DNA of 64,000 bases from an uncultured Pseudomonadales bacterium (GTDB lineage Bacteria > Pseudomonadota > Gammaproteobacteria > Pseudomonadales > Cellvibrionaceae): assembly GCA_947487765.1 (NCBI GenBank), contig CANKXO010000008.1, positions 62,001-126,000 on the forward strand. The letters are read 5' to 3'. Of this stretch, positions 32,915-42,194 are shown in pieces. Under the pieces are notes generated by a model. The model saw nothing but the letters and a program-made list of their open reading frames with translations. It was not told where the DNA came from and did not search any database. Position numbers and translations under genes: made by a program. The stretch's first letter is position 1; the number at the start of each line of letters is the position of its first letter.

Positions 32915-33556
32915 TTAAATAATCCCTTTTTTTGTTGCCTCAAAAATGGCTTCCGTTTTGTTGCTCACAGATAGTTTTTTATAAATGTTTTTCACATGTG
33001 CATTAACTGTATGAAAAGATAATTCCAGCATAACGCCGATTTCCTTCGATGTGTATCCTTTGCTGACCAGCATTAATATCTCGTGTTCGCGATTGCTGAG
33101 AACTTTTTGATCTTCGCTGGTTGCAGATGTATCTAAACTCAATTCTGACAGTAAATAACGTGCGATGCTGGGGCTGATAGGAGAGCCGCCATTCATCATT
33201 TGTGAAATGGCATTATTGATTTCGATGAAGTTATCGTCTTTTAGTAAATAACCTGATGCACCCGCTTTAAGTGCATTAATGACGTGACCTTCATCACCAA
33301 ATATTGTAATGACAATCGCAAGTTTGGTGCTGATATTAGGTTGTTGCAATTGTTTGATTAGGTCAATGCCATTGCCATCGGGCAAATCTAAATCAGTTAA
33401 TAAAATATCAGGGGAGAGTTCTTTGAGCATCCTTGACGCGGGTTCATACGAGTCAGCTGAACCAATAAGCTGAAATGTATCGCCTTCAATAATGGCTTTT
33501 TCTAATCGCTCCCTTGTTGCCTCGGAATCTTCGACAATGAGTAGTGTAGGCTTCAT
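32915..33556 (-). CDS. NarL/LuxR-family response regulator
   Basis: Regulator of 213 residues. The receiver (residues 1-125) has acidic pocket ED 9-10, phospho-acceptor Asp55 and a conserved Lys in LLKD. The C-terminal GerE/LuxR helix-turn-helix (about 148-205) shows LSNREHEILMLVSKGYTSKEIG and NAHVKNIYKKL. It is the first gene of the leftward operon with the receptor, binding protein and HisKA_3 kinase, and is the natural partner of that kinase. It may regulate its own operon. Confidence 0.93.
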   Translation of the reverse strand: MKPTLLIVEDSEATRERLEKAIIEGDTFQLIGSADSYEPASRMLKELSPDILLTDLDLPDGNGIDLIKQLQQPNISTKLAIVITIFGDEGHVINALKAGASGYLLKDDNFIEINNAISQMMNGGSPISPSIARYLLSELSLDTSATSEDQKVLSNREHEILMLVSKGYTSKEIGVMLELSFHTVNAHVKNIYKKLSVSNKTEAIFEATKKGII

Positions 33557-33797
33557 GGTGGAGTGTCCATATCAGTATGTGCTGATCGCTAATTATTATG
33601 GTTAGAAAATAAAATTCTCTAACATCTATAAAACACTTATGCGTATCTTATGGCTAATTTTTTACTTCAGCAACTTTATCAGTTATTTCATGCTCTTGCT
33701 GGCTATGTATTGAGCCATGATGTGTGGCGGGTTACATACTAGTATATTGCAGAAGTTAATCATCCTAGTGTGTCTATTGCCTATTGTGTATCACTAG

Positions 33798-33809
33798 AAC
33801 TAGTTAGTG
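33798..33809. repeat. Right copy of the 12-bp direct repeat flanking the signalling operon
   Basis: AACTAGTTAGTG, identical to 28385-28396 and in the same orientation. The two copies bracket the operon and its terminator but not rpoS or fdxA. Confidence 0.35.
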
Positions 33810-33873
33810 CTTATAAAAAGTGAATGTGGCTGATTTTTATAAGGGGGCTAGATATTACGCCATAGCGCCAATA

Positions 33874-33900
33874 AAAAAGCCCCGCTACGCGAGGCCTTTT
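33874..33900 (-). terminator. Intrinsic terminator downstream of fdxA
   Basis: GCC-CGC / GCG-GGC stem with one mismatch and a TAC loop, flanked by A and T runs so that it can work in both directions. On the minus strand it lies about 100 bases beyond the fdxA stop. Confidence 0.7.
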
Positions 33901-34002
33901 ATGTATCGTTTATGTATCGCTAATGTTTATATTGTTTTATGTGCTTTTCTATTTTTACTGAAATAATATAAGTCTTATATGATAAGAGTATAAGCTTATA
34001 AC

Positions 34003-34326
34003 CTAGCGCTGTAAGTGTTGAAGCTTGTTCTCCACGCCATCCCATTCTTCTGCATCGTCTGGCGAGTCTTTCATTTCAGTAATGTTTGGCCATGTTTCGG
34101 CGAGTTCGGCATTTAATTCAAGAAAAACTTCTTGTCCCTCAGGAAGTTCATCTTCAGAGAATATAGCGTCTACAGGGCATTCTGGCTCACATAAAGCGCA
34201 GTCAATACATTCGTCAGGGTGAATAACCAAGAAGTTAGGGCCTTCATAAAAACAATCGACAGGGCACACTTCGACACAGTCAGTGTGTTTACATTTAATA
34301 CAATTCTCGCCAACAACAAATGTCAT
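34003..34326 (-). CDS. fdxA: Seven-iron ferredoxin FdxA
   Basis: Ferredoxin of 107 residues of the Azotobacter FdI type, an electron carrier with one [3Fe-4S] and one [4Fe-4S] cluster. Cysteines are arranged as [17 protein letters not shown] and [14 protein letters not shown], and the acidic C-terminal extension is typical. It lies downstream of mutS on the same strand, the conserved mutS-fdxA neighbourhood. Confidence 0.95.
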   Translation of the reverse strand: MTFVVGENCIKCKHTDCVEVCPVDCFYEGPNFLVIHPDECIDCALCEPECPVDAIFSEDELPEGQEVFLELNAELAETWPNITEMKDSPDDAEEWDGVENKLQHLQR

Positions 34327-34483
34327 GGTGGCACAGCTCCTCTTGGTATTACAGGTTCGATATAACTGAGTTTACTATTATCAATGCTTATAATTTGGCA
34401 TTGGCCTCAGAAAAGCCGGCATTCTATCAGTTTTTCTGTTGAGGTATAAACCTCTTATGGTGGAGAATTGTAGTATTGTTTAT

Positions 34484-37117
34484 TTATTTTGCTAGTTGTT
34501 TTAAATGATAAATAAGTTCGAGTGCTTGTTTCGGTGTGAGATCATCAGCATCAACCTTTTCTAAAGCATCTAATGCAGGGCTGTTAACACTGGCAAAAAG
34601 CTCGGTTTGTTGAGGTGCATCTGCATTTTTCTTACTCGCAGCTGTTGGCGCACTTTTTTCGGTCGATATCTGGCTATGAGGGTGCTCTCCACTTTCGAGT
34701 AGCTGTAGTTGGTGAGCAGCTTCATCGATAACTGATTTAGGAATACCGGCAAGCTTAGCGACTTGTAAGCCATAGCTCTGGCTCGCAGGCCCTGATTCAA
34801 TGTGATACAAAAAGACAATGCTATCGTTATGCTCTGTGGCGGACAGGTGCATATTCTGAACTCCTGAACATTGTTCTGGCAGGCTGGTAATTTCAAAATA
34901 ATGTGTTGCAAATAAGCACAGCGCTTTAATATCCTTGGCTAAATGTTCGGCACAGGCCCAGGCCAATGAAAGTCCGTCAAAAGTGCTGGTCCCACGGCCA
35001 ATCTCATCCATCAATACCAAGCTGCGATCGGTTGCATTTTGTAGGATGTTAGCGGTTTCTGTCATTTCGACCATAAAGGTTGAGCGGCCACCAGCCAAGT
35101 CGTCCGAAGAGCCAATACGGGTAAATATTCGATCCACGATTCCAATAGTTCCTTGCTTGGCAGGTACATAGCTACCGGTGTGGGCGAGCAACGTAATTAA
35201 GGCTGTTTGTCGCATATAAGTGGATTTACCACCCATATTCGGACCGGTAATGATCAGCATATTACGGTCGTTACCTAGTAGTACATCGTTGGGCACAAAA
35301 GGGGTCGTATTATTAGGGTTATCTTGTAGAACCTGTTCAACAACAGGGTGGCGGCCAGCTTCAATGTTAATTCCTCTTTGGTCGCTTAATTGAGGGCAGC
35401 AGAAGTTTAGTGCGTCGGCTCTCTCCGCAAGCGTATTTAAGACATCCAGCTCGGCAATCCCGTCAGCAGAGATCTGCAGGGTTTGTAAGTACTCATTTAA
35501 TTCTTCGACTAATGCTTCGTAAAGTGCCTTTTCTCGGCTCAAAGCGCGGCTTTTGGCAGAAAGCGCCTTATCTTCAAACTCTTTTAATTCAGGTGTGATG
35601 AAGCGTTCGGCATTCTTAAGGGTTTGCCGCCGAATATAATCAATAGGGGCCTTATCTGACTGCGCGCGACTAATTTCGATGTAGTAACCATGTACACGGT
35701 TATAGCCCACTTTTAGCGTGCTGATGCCTGTGCGTTCCTTTTCTCTACTTTCCAGGTCAATCAAAAACTGCCCTGCATTGCTACTAAGGCTACGCAGCTC
35801 ATCGAGCTCGTTGTCGTAACCTTCAGCTATCACCCCGCCGTCGCGAATGATGACAGGTGGGCTTTCTATAATGGCTCGGCTAAGCAATTCGACAAGTTCT
35901 GGGAAAGTACTGATGGCGTCAGCCAGTTCTTTTAGGCGAGCAGAGCTATGCTCAGCCAGTAGGCTTTGTAATTGTGGGTATACTGCCAATGAAAGGCACA
36001 GGCGTGATAAGTCTCTGGGACGAGCAGAGCGTAATGCTATCCGGCCAAGAATACGCTCTAGGTCGCCGATTACTTTTAAAGGTTCTTTGATGGATTCAAA
36101 ACGGTAGTTTTCTAGCAGGCTACCGATTGCGGTTTGGCGTTGCTCAAGTATGGATTTTTGTCGTAAGGGGCGGTTCAACCAACGACAAAGCAAGCGGCTA
36201 CCCATGCAAGTGGCAGCAGTATTCAGTAGAGCAAATAAGGTATTACTTTCACCTCCGGTAAGATTAGTATCAATTTCGAGGTTGCGGCGGGTAGCAGCAT
36301 CCATAGAAACGGAATCATCCCGGTCTTCTGTCTGTATGCGGTTGATATGAGGTAGAGCCGTTCGTTGAGTTTCTTGTGCGTAAGCCAATACGCAGCCAGC
36401 GGCACCTAGCGCAATGGTTAAGTCTTCGCAGCCAAAGGCCTGTAAACTTTTCGTTGCAAACTGCTCGCATAAGAGGCGCTGAGCGGTATCCAACTCAAAC
36501 TCCCAAGGTGCTCGATAGCGGACGCTGTTGTAGTCATTGGTGAAGGTGTTATTTTCTAATACTTGGCTAAGCAGTAATTCTGCAGGGTTCAACCGCTGTA
36601 ATTCGGCGATTAAAGCCTCTTCTCCAGTGACTTCTAATACATAAAAACGACCGCTGCCAACATCGAGGCTGGCAATACCATAGATATTGCTCTCAAGATA
36701 ACTGTTAACAGCGACTAATAAATTATCCCGCCCTGCTTGGAGTAGTGCTTCGTCAGTGACAGTTCCAGGAGTGACGACACGCATGACTTTACGTTCTACA
36801 GGCCCTTTAGTCGCAGCGGGGTCACCTATTTGTTCACAGATGGCGACCGATTGTCCCATTTGCACCAGTTTTGCTAGATAACCTTCTGCTGCATGGTATG
36901 GTACTCCCGCCATCGGAATAGGTTCTCCTCCAGATTTACCGCGCGCAGTAAGCGTGATATCCAGTAATTCTGAGACTTTTTTAGCATCCCCAAAAAATAG
37001 CTCGTAGAAATCGCCCATGCGATAAAACACCAGCTCATGGGGGTGTTCAGCCTTAATGCGTAAGTATTGCTGCATCATTGGAGTATGGTCGGCGGTGGGC
37101 GCAGGAGCAGTTGTCAT
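34484..37117 (-). CDS. mutS: DNA mismatch repair protein MutS
   Basis: Mismatch-recognition ATPase of 877 residues. The N-terminal mismatch-binding domain shows [13 protein letters not shown] and [11 protein letters not shown] (the Phe-x-Glu mismatch contact). The C-terminal ATPase has the Walker A motif [14 protein letters not shown], the Walker B motif [21 protein letters not shown] and the signature around [14 protein letters not shown]. Length is normal for MutS1. The start codon follows a weak ribosome site. In pseudomonads cinA and recA lie nearby; here cinA is about 26.7 kb away. Confidence 0.97.
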   Translation of the reverse strand: MTTAPAPTADHTPMMQQYLRIKAEHPHELVFYRMGDFYELFFGDAKKVSELLDITLTARGKSGGEPIPMAGVPYHAAEGYLAKLVQMGQSVAICEQIGDPAATKGPVERKVMRVVTPGTVTDEALLQAGRDNLLVAVNSYLESNIYGIASLDVGSGRFYVLEVTGEEALIAELQRLNPAELLLSQVLENNTFTNDYNSVRYRAPWEFELDTAQRLLCEQFATKSLQAFGCEDLTIALGAAGCVLAYAQETQRTALPHINRIQTEDRDDSVSMDAATRRNLEIDTNLTGGESNTLFALLNTAATCMGSRLLCRWLNRPLRQKSILEQRQTAIGSLLENYRFESIKEPLKVIGDLERILGRIALRSARPRDLSRLCLSLAVYPQLQSLLAEHSSARLKELADAISTFPELVELLSRAIIESPPVIIRDGGVIAEGYDNELDELRSLSSNAGQFLIDLESREKERTGISTLKVGYNRVHGYYIEISRAQSDKAPIDYIRRQTLKNAERFITPELKEFEDKALSAKSRALSREKALYEALVEELNEYLQTLQISADGIAELDVLNTLAERADALNFCCPQLSDQRGINIEAGRHPVVEQVLQDNPNNTTPFVPNDVLLGNDRNMLIITGPNMGGKSTYMRQTALITLLAHTGSYVPAKQGTIGIVDRIFTRIGSSDDLAGGRSTFMVEMTETANILQNATDRSLVLMDEIGRGTSTFDGLSLAWACAEHLAKDIKALCLFATHYFEITSLPEQCSGVQNMHLSATEHNDSIVFLYHIESGPASQSYGLQVAKLAGIPKSVIDEAAHQLQLLESGEHPHSQISTEKSAPTAASKKNADAPQQTELFASVNSPALDALEKVDADDLTPKQALELIYHLKQLAK

Positions 37118-37312
37118 AGTAGAGAGAACTTATCGTGATTTGTGAAATAAAGCCGGCTATTCTACGTGGTGTGGTTGCTTCTGGGCAATGACTAGCTGCT
37201 AAGAAGAATTCTAAAGGGTGGTTATAATGCATCCGTTAGACTTTCGTTAATTCGATGGTAATCTACCGCTTGGTTTAATCTACAACATAAACATCAGGAT
37301 GTTCTCATCATA

Positions 37313-38158
37313 TTGTCTTTTTTCAAGAATACCCTAAACCAAATTTCAGCGTGGTTTATCACTAAGCCTACAATCGACAGGTTCAGCTGGCAGTCTGAGT
37401 GGTCTGATTTTTTACTGAAACATGTCGTTTTTTACCGAGTGCTATCTGATGTTGATAAAAAAACATTCGAACAGCGCTGCCTATTATTTATGAATACTAC
37501 TCGTATTGAAGCAGGAGCTTTTGAGGTCAGTGATGCTGATCGCTTATTAGTGGGATCGAGTGCCATTATTCCAGTTTGGGGGTTTTCTGACTGGCATTAC
37601 TTTAATTTAGAGGCAGTTTTTCTGTTACCAGCACCATTTAATGACAAGTTCGAATGTGGTCAGGAAGATTCATTGATTTCAGGAATGGTTGGCACTGGCC
37701 CAATGGCTGGCAAGATGGCATTAAGCCGACCCGATTTACATTATGGTTTCGAAAATAGTCGTGATAAGCGCAATGTAGGCATCCATGAATTTGTGCATAT
37801 GGTTGATATGGCCGATGGGCGCTGCGATGGCTTACCGGAACATTTACACAAGTTTGAGCCTGCTGAGCAGTGGTTTAGTTTTGTAGAACACAAAATTAAC
37901 GAAATTGATGACGGCAAAAGCAATATTGATGATTATGGTGCCACAAACCGGCAGGAGTTTTTTGCGGTTGCCTCAGAGTATTTTTTTGAACGACCCCAAA
38001 TGTTGCAGAAAAAACACCCCAAATTATTTGCTGCGTTGACAAAATTCTATCAACAAAATGTGTTAGAAATTACTAAAGATGTCAAAATCAGAAGCAAAGC
38101 CCCTTGTCCTTGTGGCAGTGGCAAGCGATATAAGCGCTGTTGTATGCCTTCTTCTTAG
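37313..38158 (+). CDS. mtfA: MtfA-like zinc metallopeptidase with SEC-C zinc motif
   Basis: Cytoplasmic protein of 281 residues resembling MtfA (Mlc titration factor A), a zinc-dependent peptidase. The catalytic motif HEFVH is at 158-162 with Asp-rich sequence after it, and the WGFSDW and GPMAGKMALSRPDL segments are typical. A C-terminal SEC-C zinc-binding motif (APCPCGSGKRYKRCC) is appended after about residue 263, a feature not found in the E. coli protein. The start is a TTG with poorly spaced AGGA upstream and is therefore uncertain. It is the first gene of the accessory stretch between mutS and cinA. Confidence 0.85.
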   Translation: MSFFKNTLNQISAWFITKPTIDRFSWQSEWSDFLLKHVVFYRVLSDVDKKTFEQRCLLFMNTTRIEAGAFEVSDADRLLVGSSAIIPVWGFSDWHYFNLEAVFLLPAPFNDKFECGQEDSLISGMVGTGPMAGKMALSRPDLHYGFENSRDKRNVGIHEFVHMVDMADGRCDGLPEHLHKFEPAEQWFSFVEHKINEIDDGKSNIDDYGATNRQEFFAVASEYFFERPQMLQKKHPKLFAALTKFYQQNVLEITKDVKIRSKAPCPCGSGKRYKRCCMPSS

Positions 38159-38259
38159 AGTAATAGAGGCCCTAGGTCTTGGCTTTGTATTGATATAAAA
38201 AAGTTAGACATAATCAGTCAGGCTGATAACATTTAACCATTTTATTTAAGGAGAAACCT

Positions 38260-38754
38260 ATGGCTACAGTGACAAGACGAGGTGAAACTGTTCAAACGAT
38301 TGGTGACTTACCAGCCGTCGGTAATATTGCCCCTCAGTTTACTTTAACAACATCTGATCTTTCTGACCTAAGTCTTGAAAGTCTTCAAGGAAAAACCGTT
38401 GTATTAAATATCTTTCCTTCAATTGATACTCCCACATGTGCGACTTCCGTTCGTGAATTTAACGTGCAGGCTGCTGCTATGGAAAATGTGGTTGTTGTCT
38501 GTGTTTCAGCTGATTTACCATTTGCTTTAGGACGTTTTTGTGGCGCAGAGGGTATTGAGAATGTTTTGGTTGGCTCCAACTTTCGTTCAAGCTTTGGTAA
38601 TGATTACGGTGTAACTTTTACCACAGGCCCGTTAACCGGCCTGCTATCTCGTGCAGTGGTTGTTATTGATGCAGATGGTATGGTGACTTATACCGAGCAA
38701 GTGACGGAGATATCTACACAGCCAGATTATGCTGCTGCTTTAGCAGTTATTTAG
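38260..38754 (+). CDS. tpx: Thiol peroxidase
   Basis: Periplasm- or cytoplasm-located atypical 2-Cys peroxiredoxin of 164 residues reducing hydroperoxides with thioredoxin. The peroxidatic Cys60 is in SIDTPTCATS and the resolving Cys94 in GRFCGAEG; both are at the usual positions. An AAGGAG site precedes the ATG. No export signal is visible. It sits among other redox genes (GST, thioredoxin). Confidence 0.96.
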   Translation: MATVTRRGETVQTIGDLPAVGNIAPQFTLTTSDLSDLSLESLQGKTVVLNIFPSIDTPTCATSVREFNVQAAAMENVVVVCVSADLPFALGRFCGAEGIENVLVGSNFRSSFGNDYGVTFTTGPLTGLLSRAVVVIDADGMVTYTEQVTEISTQPDYAAALAVI

Positions 38755-38863
38755 AGAAATATTGTTAAAGCTTAAATTTTGTTCATGTTTATATTAAAGT
38801 AAAATATTTTTGAAATGGCATCTTAATCGGATGCTATTTGTTACAGATTTTAAAGGAAGGTTT

Positions 38864-39376
38864 ATGAACCCACATCATTACTTAGCTATTTTAATAAGAT
38901 TGTTTGCAATTGGATTATTCATATTTTCAATTAGTCAGTCTAGCTATTTTTTTTATTCTATAGTTTTTGGAGTAGGTCAGGGTTTTGAAATCTCTGCGCT
39001 CCAAATCTTTATGAGTTTTTTTCTGCCATTTGTTATAAGTGTAGTCTTATGGTTTTTTCCGGTTATAGTAGCAAAGTCAATTTTAAAGCCTGAGATTGAC
39101 CAAGCCATTAAACCCATAAATAAAGATGGGATATCATTTTTGATAATCGCAACGCTTGGTTTATATGTAACTTTTTACGCTCTAGTTGATACGGTATACT
39201 ACTTTTCTTTATGGCAGATTTCAGAGCTTTCAGATGGCTATGGAACTATTCGGAATTTTTTTCCTCCAGATGTAAAAGCAAATATATGGGCCACTTTGAT
39301 TGAGCTGGTTTTAGGAGTCTTGCTTATATTGAAAAGTAAAACGATTGTTAAAAAAGTACTTGAAATAGCAAAATGA
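38864..39376 (+). CDS. Four-helix integral membrane protein of unknown function
   Basis: Membrane protein of about 170 residues with four predicted helices (about 7-31, 45-68, 90-112, 138-160). I do not recognise a family. The open frame begins at 38810, but the ATG at 38864 is preceded by AAAGGAAGG at good spacing and places the first helix at the N-terminus. It is followed by a VOC-family gene on the same strand after 66 bases. No functional residue can be named. Confidence 0.65.
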   Translation: MNPHHYLAILIRLFAIGLFIFSISQSSYFFYSIVFGVGQGFEISALQIFMSFFLPFVISVVLWFFPVIVAKSILKPEIDQAIKPINKDGISFLIIATLGLYVTFYALVDTVYYFSLWQISELSDGYGTIRNFFPPDVKANIWATLIELVLGVLLILKSKTIVKKVLEIAK

Positions 39377-39442
39377 ATTTTTGCTTAAAAAGAAAAATTA
39401 TACGTATTTTCTCCTCTTTTTTCAGAAAGGTATCAAGCAGTA

Positions 39443-39769
39443 ATGAAGTTTAACCATCTAGGAATACCTACCAACAATACATTTGACGGTGAAATTGATC
39501 TTCCTCATTTAAAAATGACGGTTTCAGATCATGAAAATAATCCCTATGGCATTCAATGGCAGCGATATTGGGATGATGCACCTTATCCTGAGCTTGTTAA
39601 AACAGTTCCGCATGTTGCCTTTGTAGTCGATGATTTACAGAAAGAGATTCAAGGTAAAAATATTATTATTCAACCGAATTCACCGAGTGAAGGTTTGATG
39701 GTTGCTTTTATCGAAGTGAATGGAGCTCCAATCGAATTGATGGAATATAGTAATAAAGAAATATCATAA
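39443..39769 (+). CDS. VOC (glyoxalase/bleomycin-resistance) superfamily protein
   Basis: Small cytoplasmic protein of 108 residues. FNHLGIPT at the N-terminus, PHVAFVVDDL in the middle and VAFIEVNGAPIELMEY at the end give the beta-alpha-beta-beta-beta module of the vicinal oxygen chelate fold. Probable metal-binding residues are His5, His61-equivalent and Glu in the last strand. It is shorter than glyoxalase I and the substrate is unknown. An AGAAAGG site precedes the ATG. Confidence 0.75.
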   Translation: MKFNHLGIPTNNTFDGEIDLPHLKMTVSDHENNPYGIQWQRYWDDAPYPELVKTVPHVAFVVDDLQKEIQGKNIIIQPNSPSEGLMVAFIEVNGAPIELMEYSNKEIS

Positions 39770-39839
39770 ATACAGTGGACTACTTATTTGAAGTGAACCT
39801 GCATATTGCATTACTAGTATTAAAGTTAAGGGGGAATCA

Positions 39840-40436
39840 GTGAAAATTTACGGAGACATTCAGTCTGGGAATTGTTACAAAATTAAGTTATTAGCTTCAA
39901 TGCTCGATATTGAGCATGAATGGATTGAAGTAAATATTCTGGCTAAAGAAACTCAAACGGATACATTTTTGCAAAAGAACCCAAATGGAAAAATACCATT
40001 ACTTGAGCTAGATGATGGTCGCTGTCTTTCTGAATCAAATGCGATACTACACTATCTTGCACAAGGTACAGAATTTTTACCTATTGATGCTTTTGAGCGT
40101 GGTAAAGTGCTGCAATGGCAATTTTTTGAGCAGTACAGTCATGAACCTTATATTGCTGTTGCACGATTTATTGCCAAATACCTTGGATTGCCTGAAGATA
40201 AAGAAGAAGAGTATCGATCTAAGCAAGCGGGCGGGCACAAAGCGCTCAGTGTTATGGAAGCACAATTAATGAAAACGGATTATCTTATCGGTGATCAGCT
40301 ATCAATTGCTGATATTTCACTTTATGGTTATACGCATGTTGCAGATGAAGGTGGTTTCGATTTATCTAAATATCCAGCAATCCTAAAATGGATAAAGCGT
40401 ATACAAGGGCATAAACATTATATTGGTATGGTATAG
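39840..40436 (+). CDS. Glutathione S-transferase family protein
   Basis: Cytoplasmic protein of 198 residues. The N-terminal thioredoxin-like domain (about 1-78) has SGNCYKIKLL near the active site and the cis-proline and ES motifs of the glutathione site (GKIPLLELDDG, SESNAILHYLA). The C-terminal helical domain (about 85-195) has the SIADISLYGYTHVAD N-capping segment. The start is a GTG after AGGGGGAA. The substrate is unknown. Confidence 0.9.
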   Translation: MKIYGDIQSGNCYKIKLLASMLDIEHEWIEVNILAKETQTDTFLQKNPNGKIPLLELDDGRCLSESNAILHYLAQGTEFLPIDAFERGKVLQWQFFEQYSHEPYIAVARFIAKYLGLPEDKEEEYRSKQAGGHKALSVMEAQLMKTDYLIGDQLSIADISLYGYTHVADEGGFDLSKYPAILKWIKRIQGHKHYIGMV

Positions 40437-40546
40437 CTGCTATTCAATAAACCTGAATTCCTTTCTCGTTAACGTTACGACTATAAAATTTACAGGGCTT
40501 ATTACTTTTAAAGGTACAGTTTTAGTCCAATACCTGGAAAGATATT

Positions 40547-40885
40547 ATGATCAAGGCCAGTCAATTAGGTTTTAATCCGAACTATGGTGAAGATGCACCA
40601 ACATTCGAGCAGGTTCAAGAATTAACCGGTGATGCGATCCTCGAATTTGGAGCCCCTTGGTGCGGGCATTGTCAGGCAGCACGACCAGCAGTCCAAGAGG
40701 TTCTGGAAGCAAACGATGAACTACTACATGTCAAGGTATATGACGGCAAAGGTAAAGTGTTGGGGCGTAAATACCAAGTTAAGTTATGGCCTACATTGAT
40801 ACTCTTGCGTAATGGTCAGGAAGCTGATCGTTTAGTCAGGCCTGTTAGTGTTGATCAAGTGAAAAAATTGGTCGCAAATTTATAG
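40547..40885 (+). CDS. Thioredoxin-family protein
   Basis: Cytoplasmic protein of 112 residues with a thioredoxin fold. The redox motif is WCGHC (Cys39 and Cys42) rather than the usual WCGPC, with the cis-proline in LWPTLILLRNG. WCGHC is the motif of protein disulfide isomerases and some bacterial thioredoxins and tends to be more oxidising. No signal peptide is present. Confidence 0.9.
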   Translation: MIKASQLGFNPNYGEDAPTFEQVQELTGDAILEFGAPWCGHCQAARPAVQEVLEANDELLHVKVYDGKGKVLGRKYQVKLWPTLILLRNGQEADRLVRPVSVDQVKKLVANL

Positions 40886-40949
40886 CGAATAAGAGTATTA
40901 AGAGTATATAGTCACACTGCACTTTGCTTATGCTATAGTCCGCCCCTCA

Positions 40950-41062
40950 CGTTATAGGTGTCTGCATTGCAGATGAAACGGGAAAATAGTGTAACTCTAT
41001 TACTGCCCCCGCAACAGTGATTACTTATTGATTAAGTACAGTCTGGAGACCGGCCTATAGTT
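40950..41062 (+). ncRNA. Cobalamin (B12) riboswitch
   Basis: The conserved elements of the AdoCbl-type riboswitch are present in order: AGGTG near 40956, GATGAAACGGGAA near 40972-40984, the B12 box CTGCCCCCGCAAC near 41003-41015, and GTCTGGAGACCGGCC at 41041-41055. It ends about 50 bases before a CbiM-like permease gene, which it presumably represses when cobalamin is plentiful. Confidence 0.92.
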
Positions 41063-41112
41063 GTCATTCATTTCCAATTATACGGTGGGTGTAATTTTCA
41101 GGAGATAATATT

Positions 41113-41796
41113 ATGCATATTGAAGTAGGCGTTGTTGAAGGCGCTAAAATGGTACTTAGTTACGGGACAGCAATCGCATCCTTTACTTATTTAACTTCTA
41201 AGGTGGTCGAATCAGCAAAGGAAAATGGCTGGTTGTCATTAATGTTAAGAAGTATTTTGGCCAGTTTAGCGGTGCTTATGTTTTTTGAGGTATTCCCTCA
41301 TAAGCCCGTTGGTGTATCTGAGGTACATTTAATACTGGGGTCAACATTATTTTTATTGTTTGGGTTGGTACCGACAGGTATTGGCCTGACAGCTGGCTTA
41401 TTGATACAAGGTTTATTCTTTGCCCCATTTGATTTGCCAAACTACACAGTAAATGTAACAACATTACTGGTGCCATTGTTTACTATGGCAATACTTGCCA
41501 GAAAAATTATCCCTAGCCACGTTGCTTACAAAGACCTTAGCTACTCGCAGGTATTAAAATTATCCCTTGCTTATCAAGGGGGTATCGTTACTTGGGTTGT
41601 TTTCTGGGCAATTTATGGCCAAGGTTTTACTAGTGAAAACCTCATAGCGGTGAGCTCGTTTGGTGTTGCTTATATGACAGTTGTTTTACTAGAGCCAGTG
41701 ATTGACCTAGCAGTATTAGCCGGTGCAAAAGCATTACATAGCTTGAAAAATACAGGTCTATTTACATCGCGTTTATATCATTCCTCTGAAGCGTAA
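41113..41796 (+). CDS. CbiM-like cobalt/energy-coupling-factor permease component
   Basis: Integral membrane protein of 227 residues with about six helices. It begins with Met-His (MHIEVG), as in CbiM/NikM proteins where the N-terminal His2 ligates cobalt or nickel. The VGVSEVHLILGSTLFLLFG and GLLIQGLFFAPFDLPNY segments match the CbiM family core. A cobalamin riboswitch lies directly upstream, which strongly suggests a role in cobalt uptake for B12 synthesis or in B12-related transport. No cbiQ, cbiO or cbiN partner is adjacent, so it either works alone or uses partners elsewhere. GGAGATAATATT precedes the ATG. Confidence 0.85.
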   Translation: MHIEVGVVEGAKMVLSYGTAIASFTYLTSKVVESAKENGWLSLMLRSILASLAVLMFFEVFPHKPVGVSEVHLILGSTLFLLFGLVPTGIGLTAGLLIQGLFFAPFDLPNYTVNVTTLLVPLFTMAILARKIIPSHVAYKDLSYSQVLKLSLAYQGGIVTWVVFWAIYGQGFTSENLIAVSSFGVAYMTVVLLEPVIDLAVLAGAKALHSLKNTGLFTSRLYHSSEA

Positions 41797-41993
41797 TACT
41801 TCTTACTATAGTTTTGTGTGCCGAGCCAGTATCGGCGCATAAAACTCATAAATACCCTTATAACAATAGCCAGGTTAAATAACAGCATTAGTTTAAAGCT
41901 GTATTTTCCTTCTATTCTATCTTTTATATATTCATTTCTATTTGATCTCTTTCTCAAGCCTTTCAACGCCTCTCTCTGCTTATTACTGATCAT
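41778..41993 (-). CDS. Doubtful small membrane protein
   Basis: Open frame of 71 residues with a basic N-terminus (REALKGLRKRSNRNEYIKDR) and one hydrophobic helix (LMLLFNLAIVIRVFMSF). It slightly overlaps the CbiM-like gene end on the opposite strand. There is no clear ribosome site; a TATAATG lies only about 20 bases before the ATG. The rest of the 398-base spacer up to 42194 holds nothing recognisable. Confidence 0.22.
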   Translation of the reverse strand: MISNKQREALKGLRKRSNRNEYIKDRIEGKYSFKLMLLFNLAIVIRVFMSFMRRYWLGTQNYSKKYYASEE

Positions 41994-42194
41994 AAAGGTT
42001 CTTTATTCATTATAGGCGCCAACAATTTTAAACCTCCAAAATGCTGGCCAATTGCCCATCCAATAAATTAATTACTCTTATTTTATTCAATTTCTAATGT
42101 TTGGCCTTCTAATTAAAGTGTCAGGTAAAAACAGAGTTATTAAAGCGTTTACAAGGCAACTTATAACTAACTAAATATTTTAGAGGATAGGAAA

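Larger units (their letters stand above)
33557..34002. promoter_or_regulatory. Intergenic region upstream of the signalling operon
   Basis: About 445 bases between fdxA and the leftward operon. It should contain the operon promoter. It carries the second copy of AACTAGTTAGTG at 33798-33809, whose surroundings read CACTAG then AACTAGTTAGTG, giving a partial dyad with CACTA and TAGTG ends. A separate ATACTAGTAT palindrome lies near 33736. No gene was found. Confidence 0.35.

Noticed and set aside
41818-42015. 65-residue plus-strand open frame after the CbiM-like gene
   Set aside because: No ribosome site, AT-rich hydrophobic composition, and it overlaps another equally doubtful frame on the other strand.
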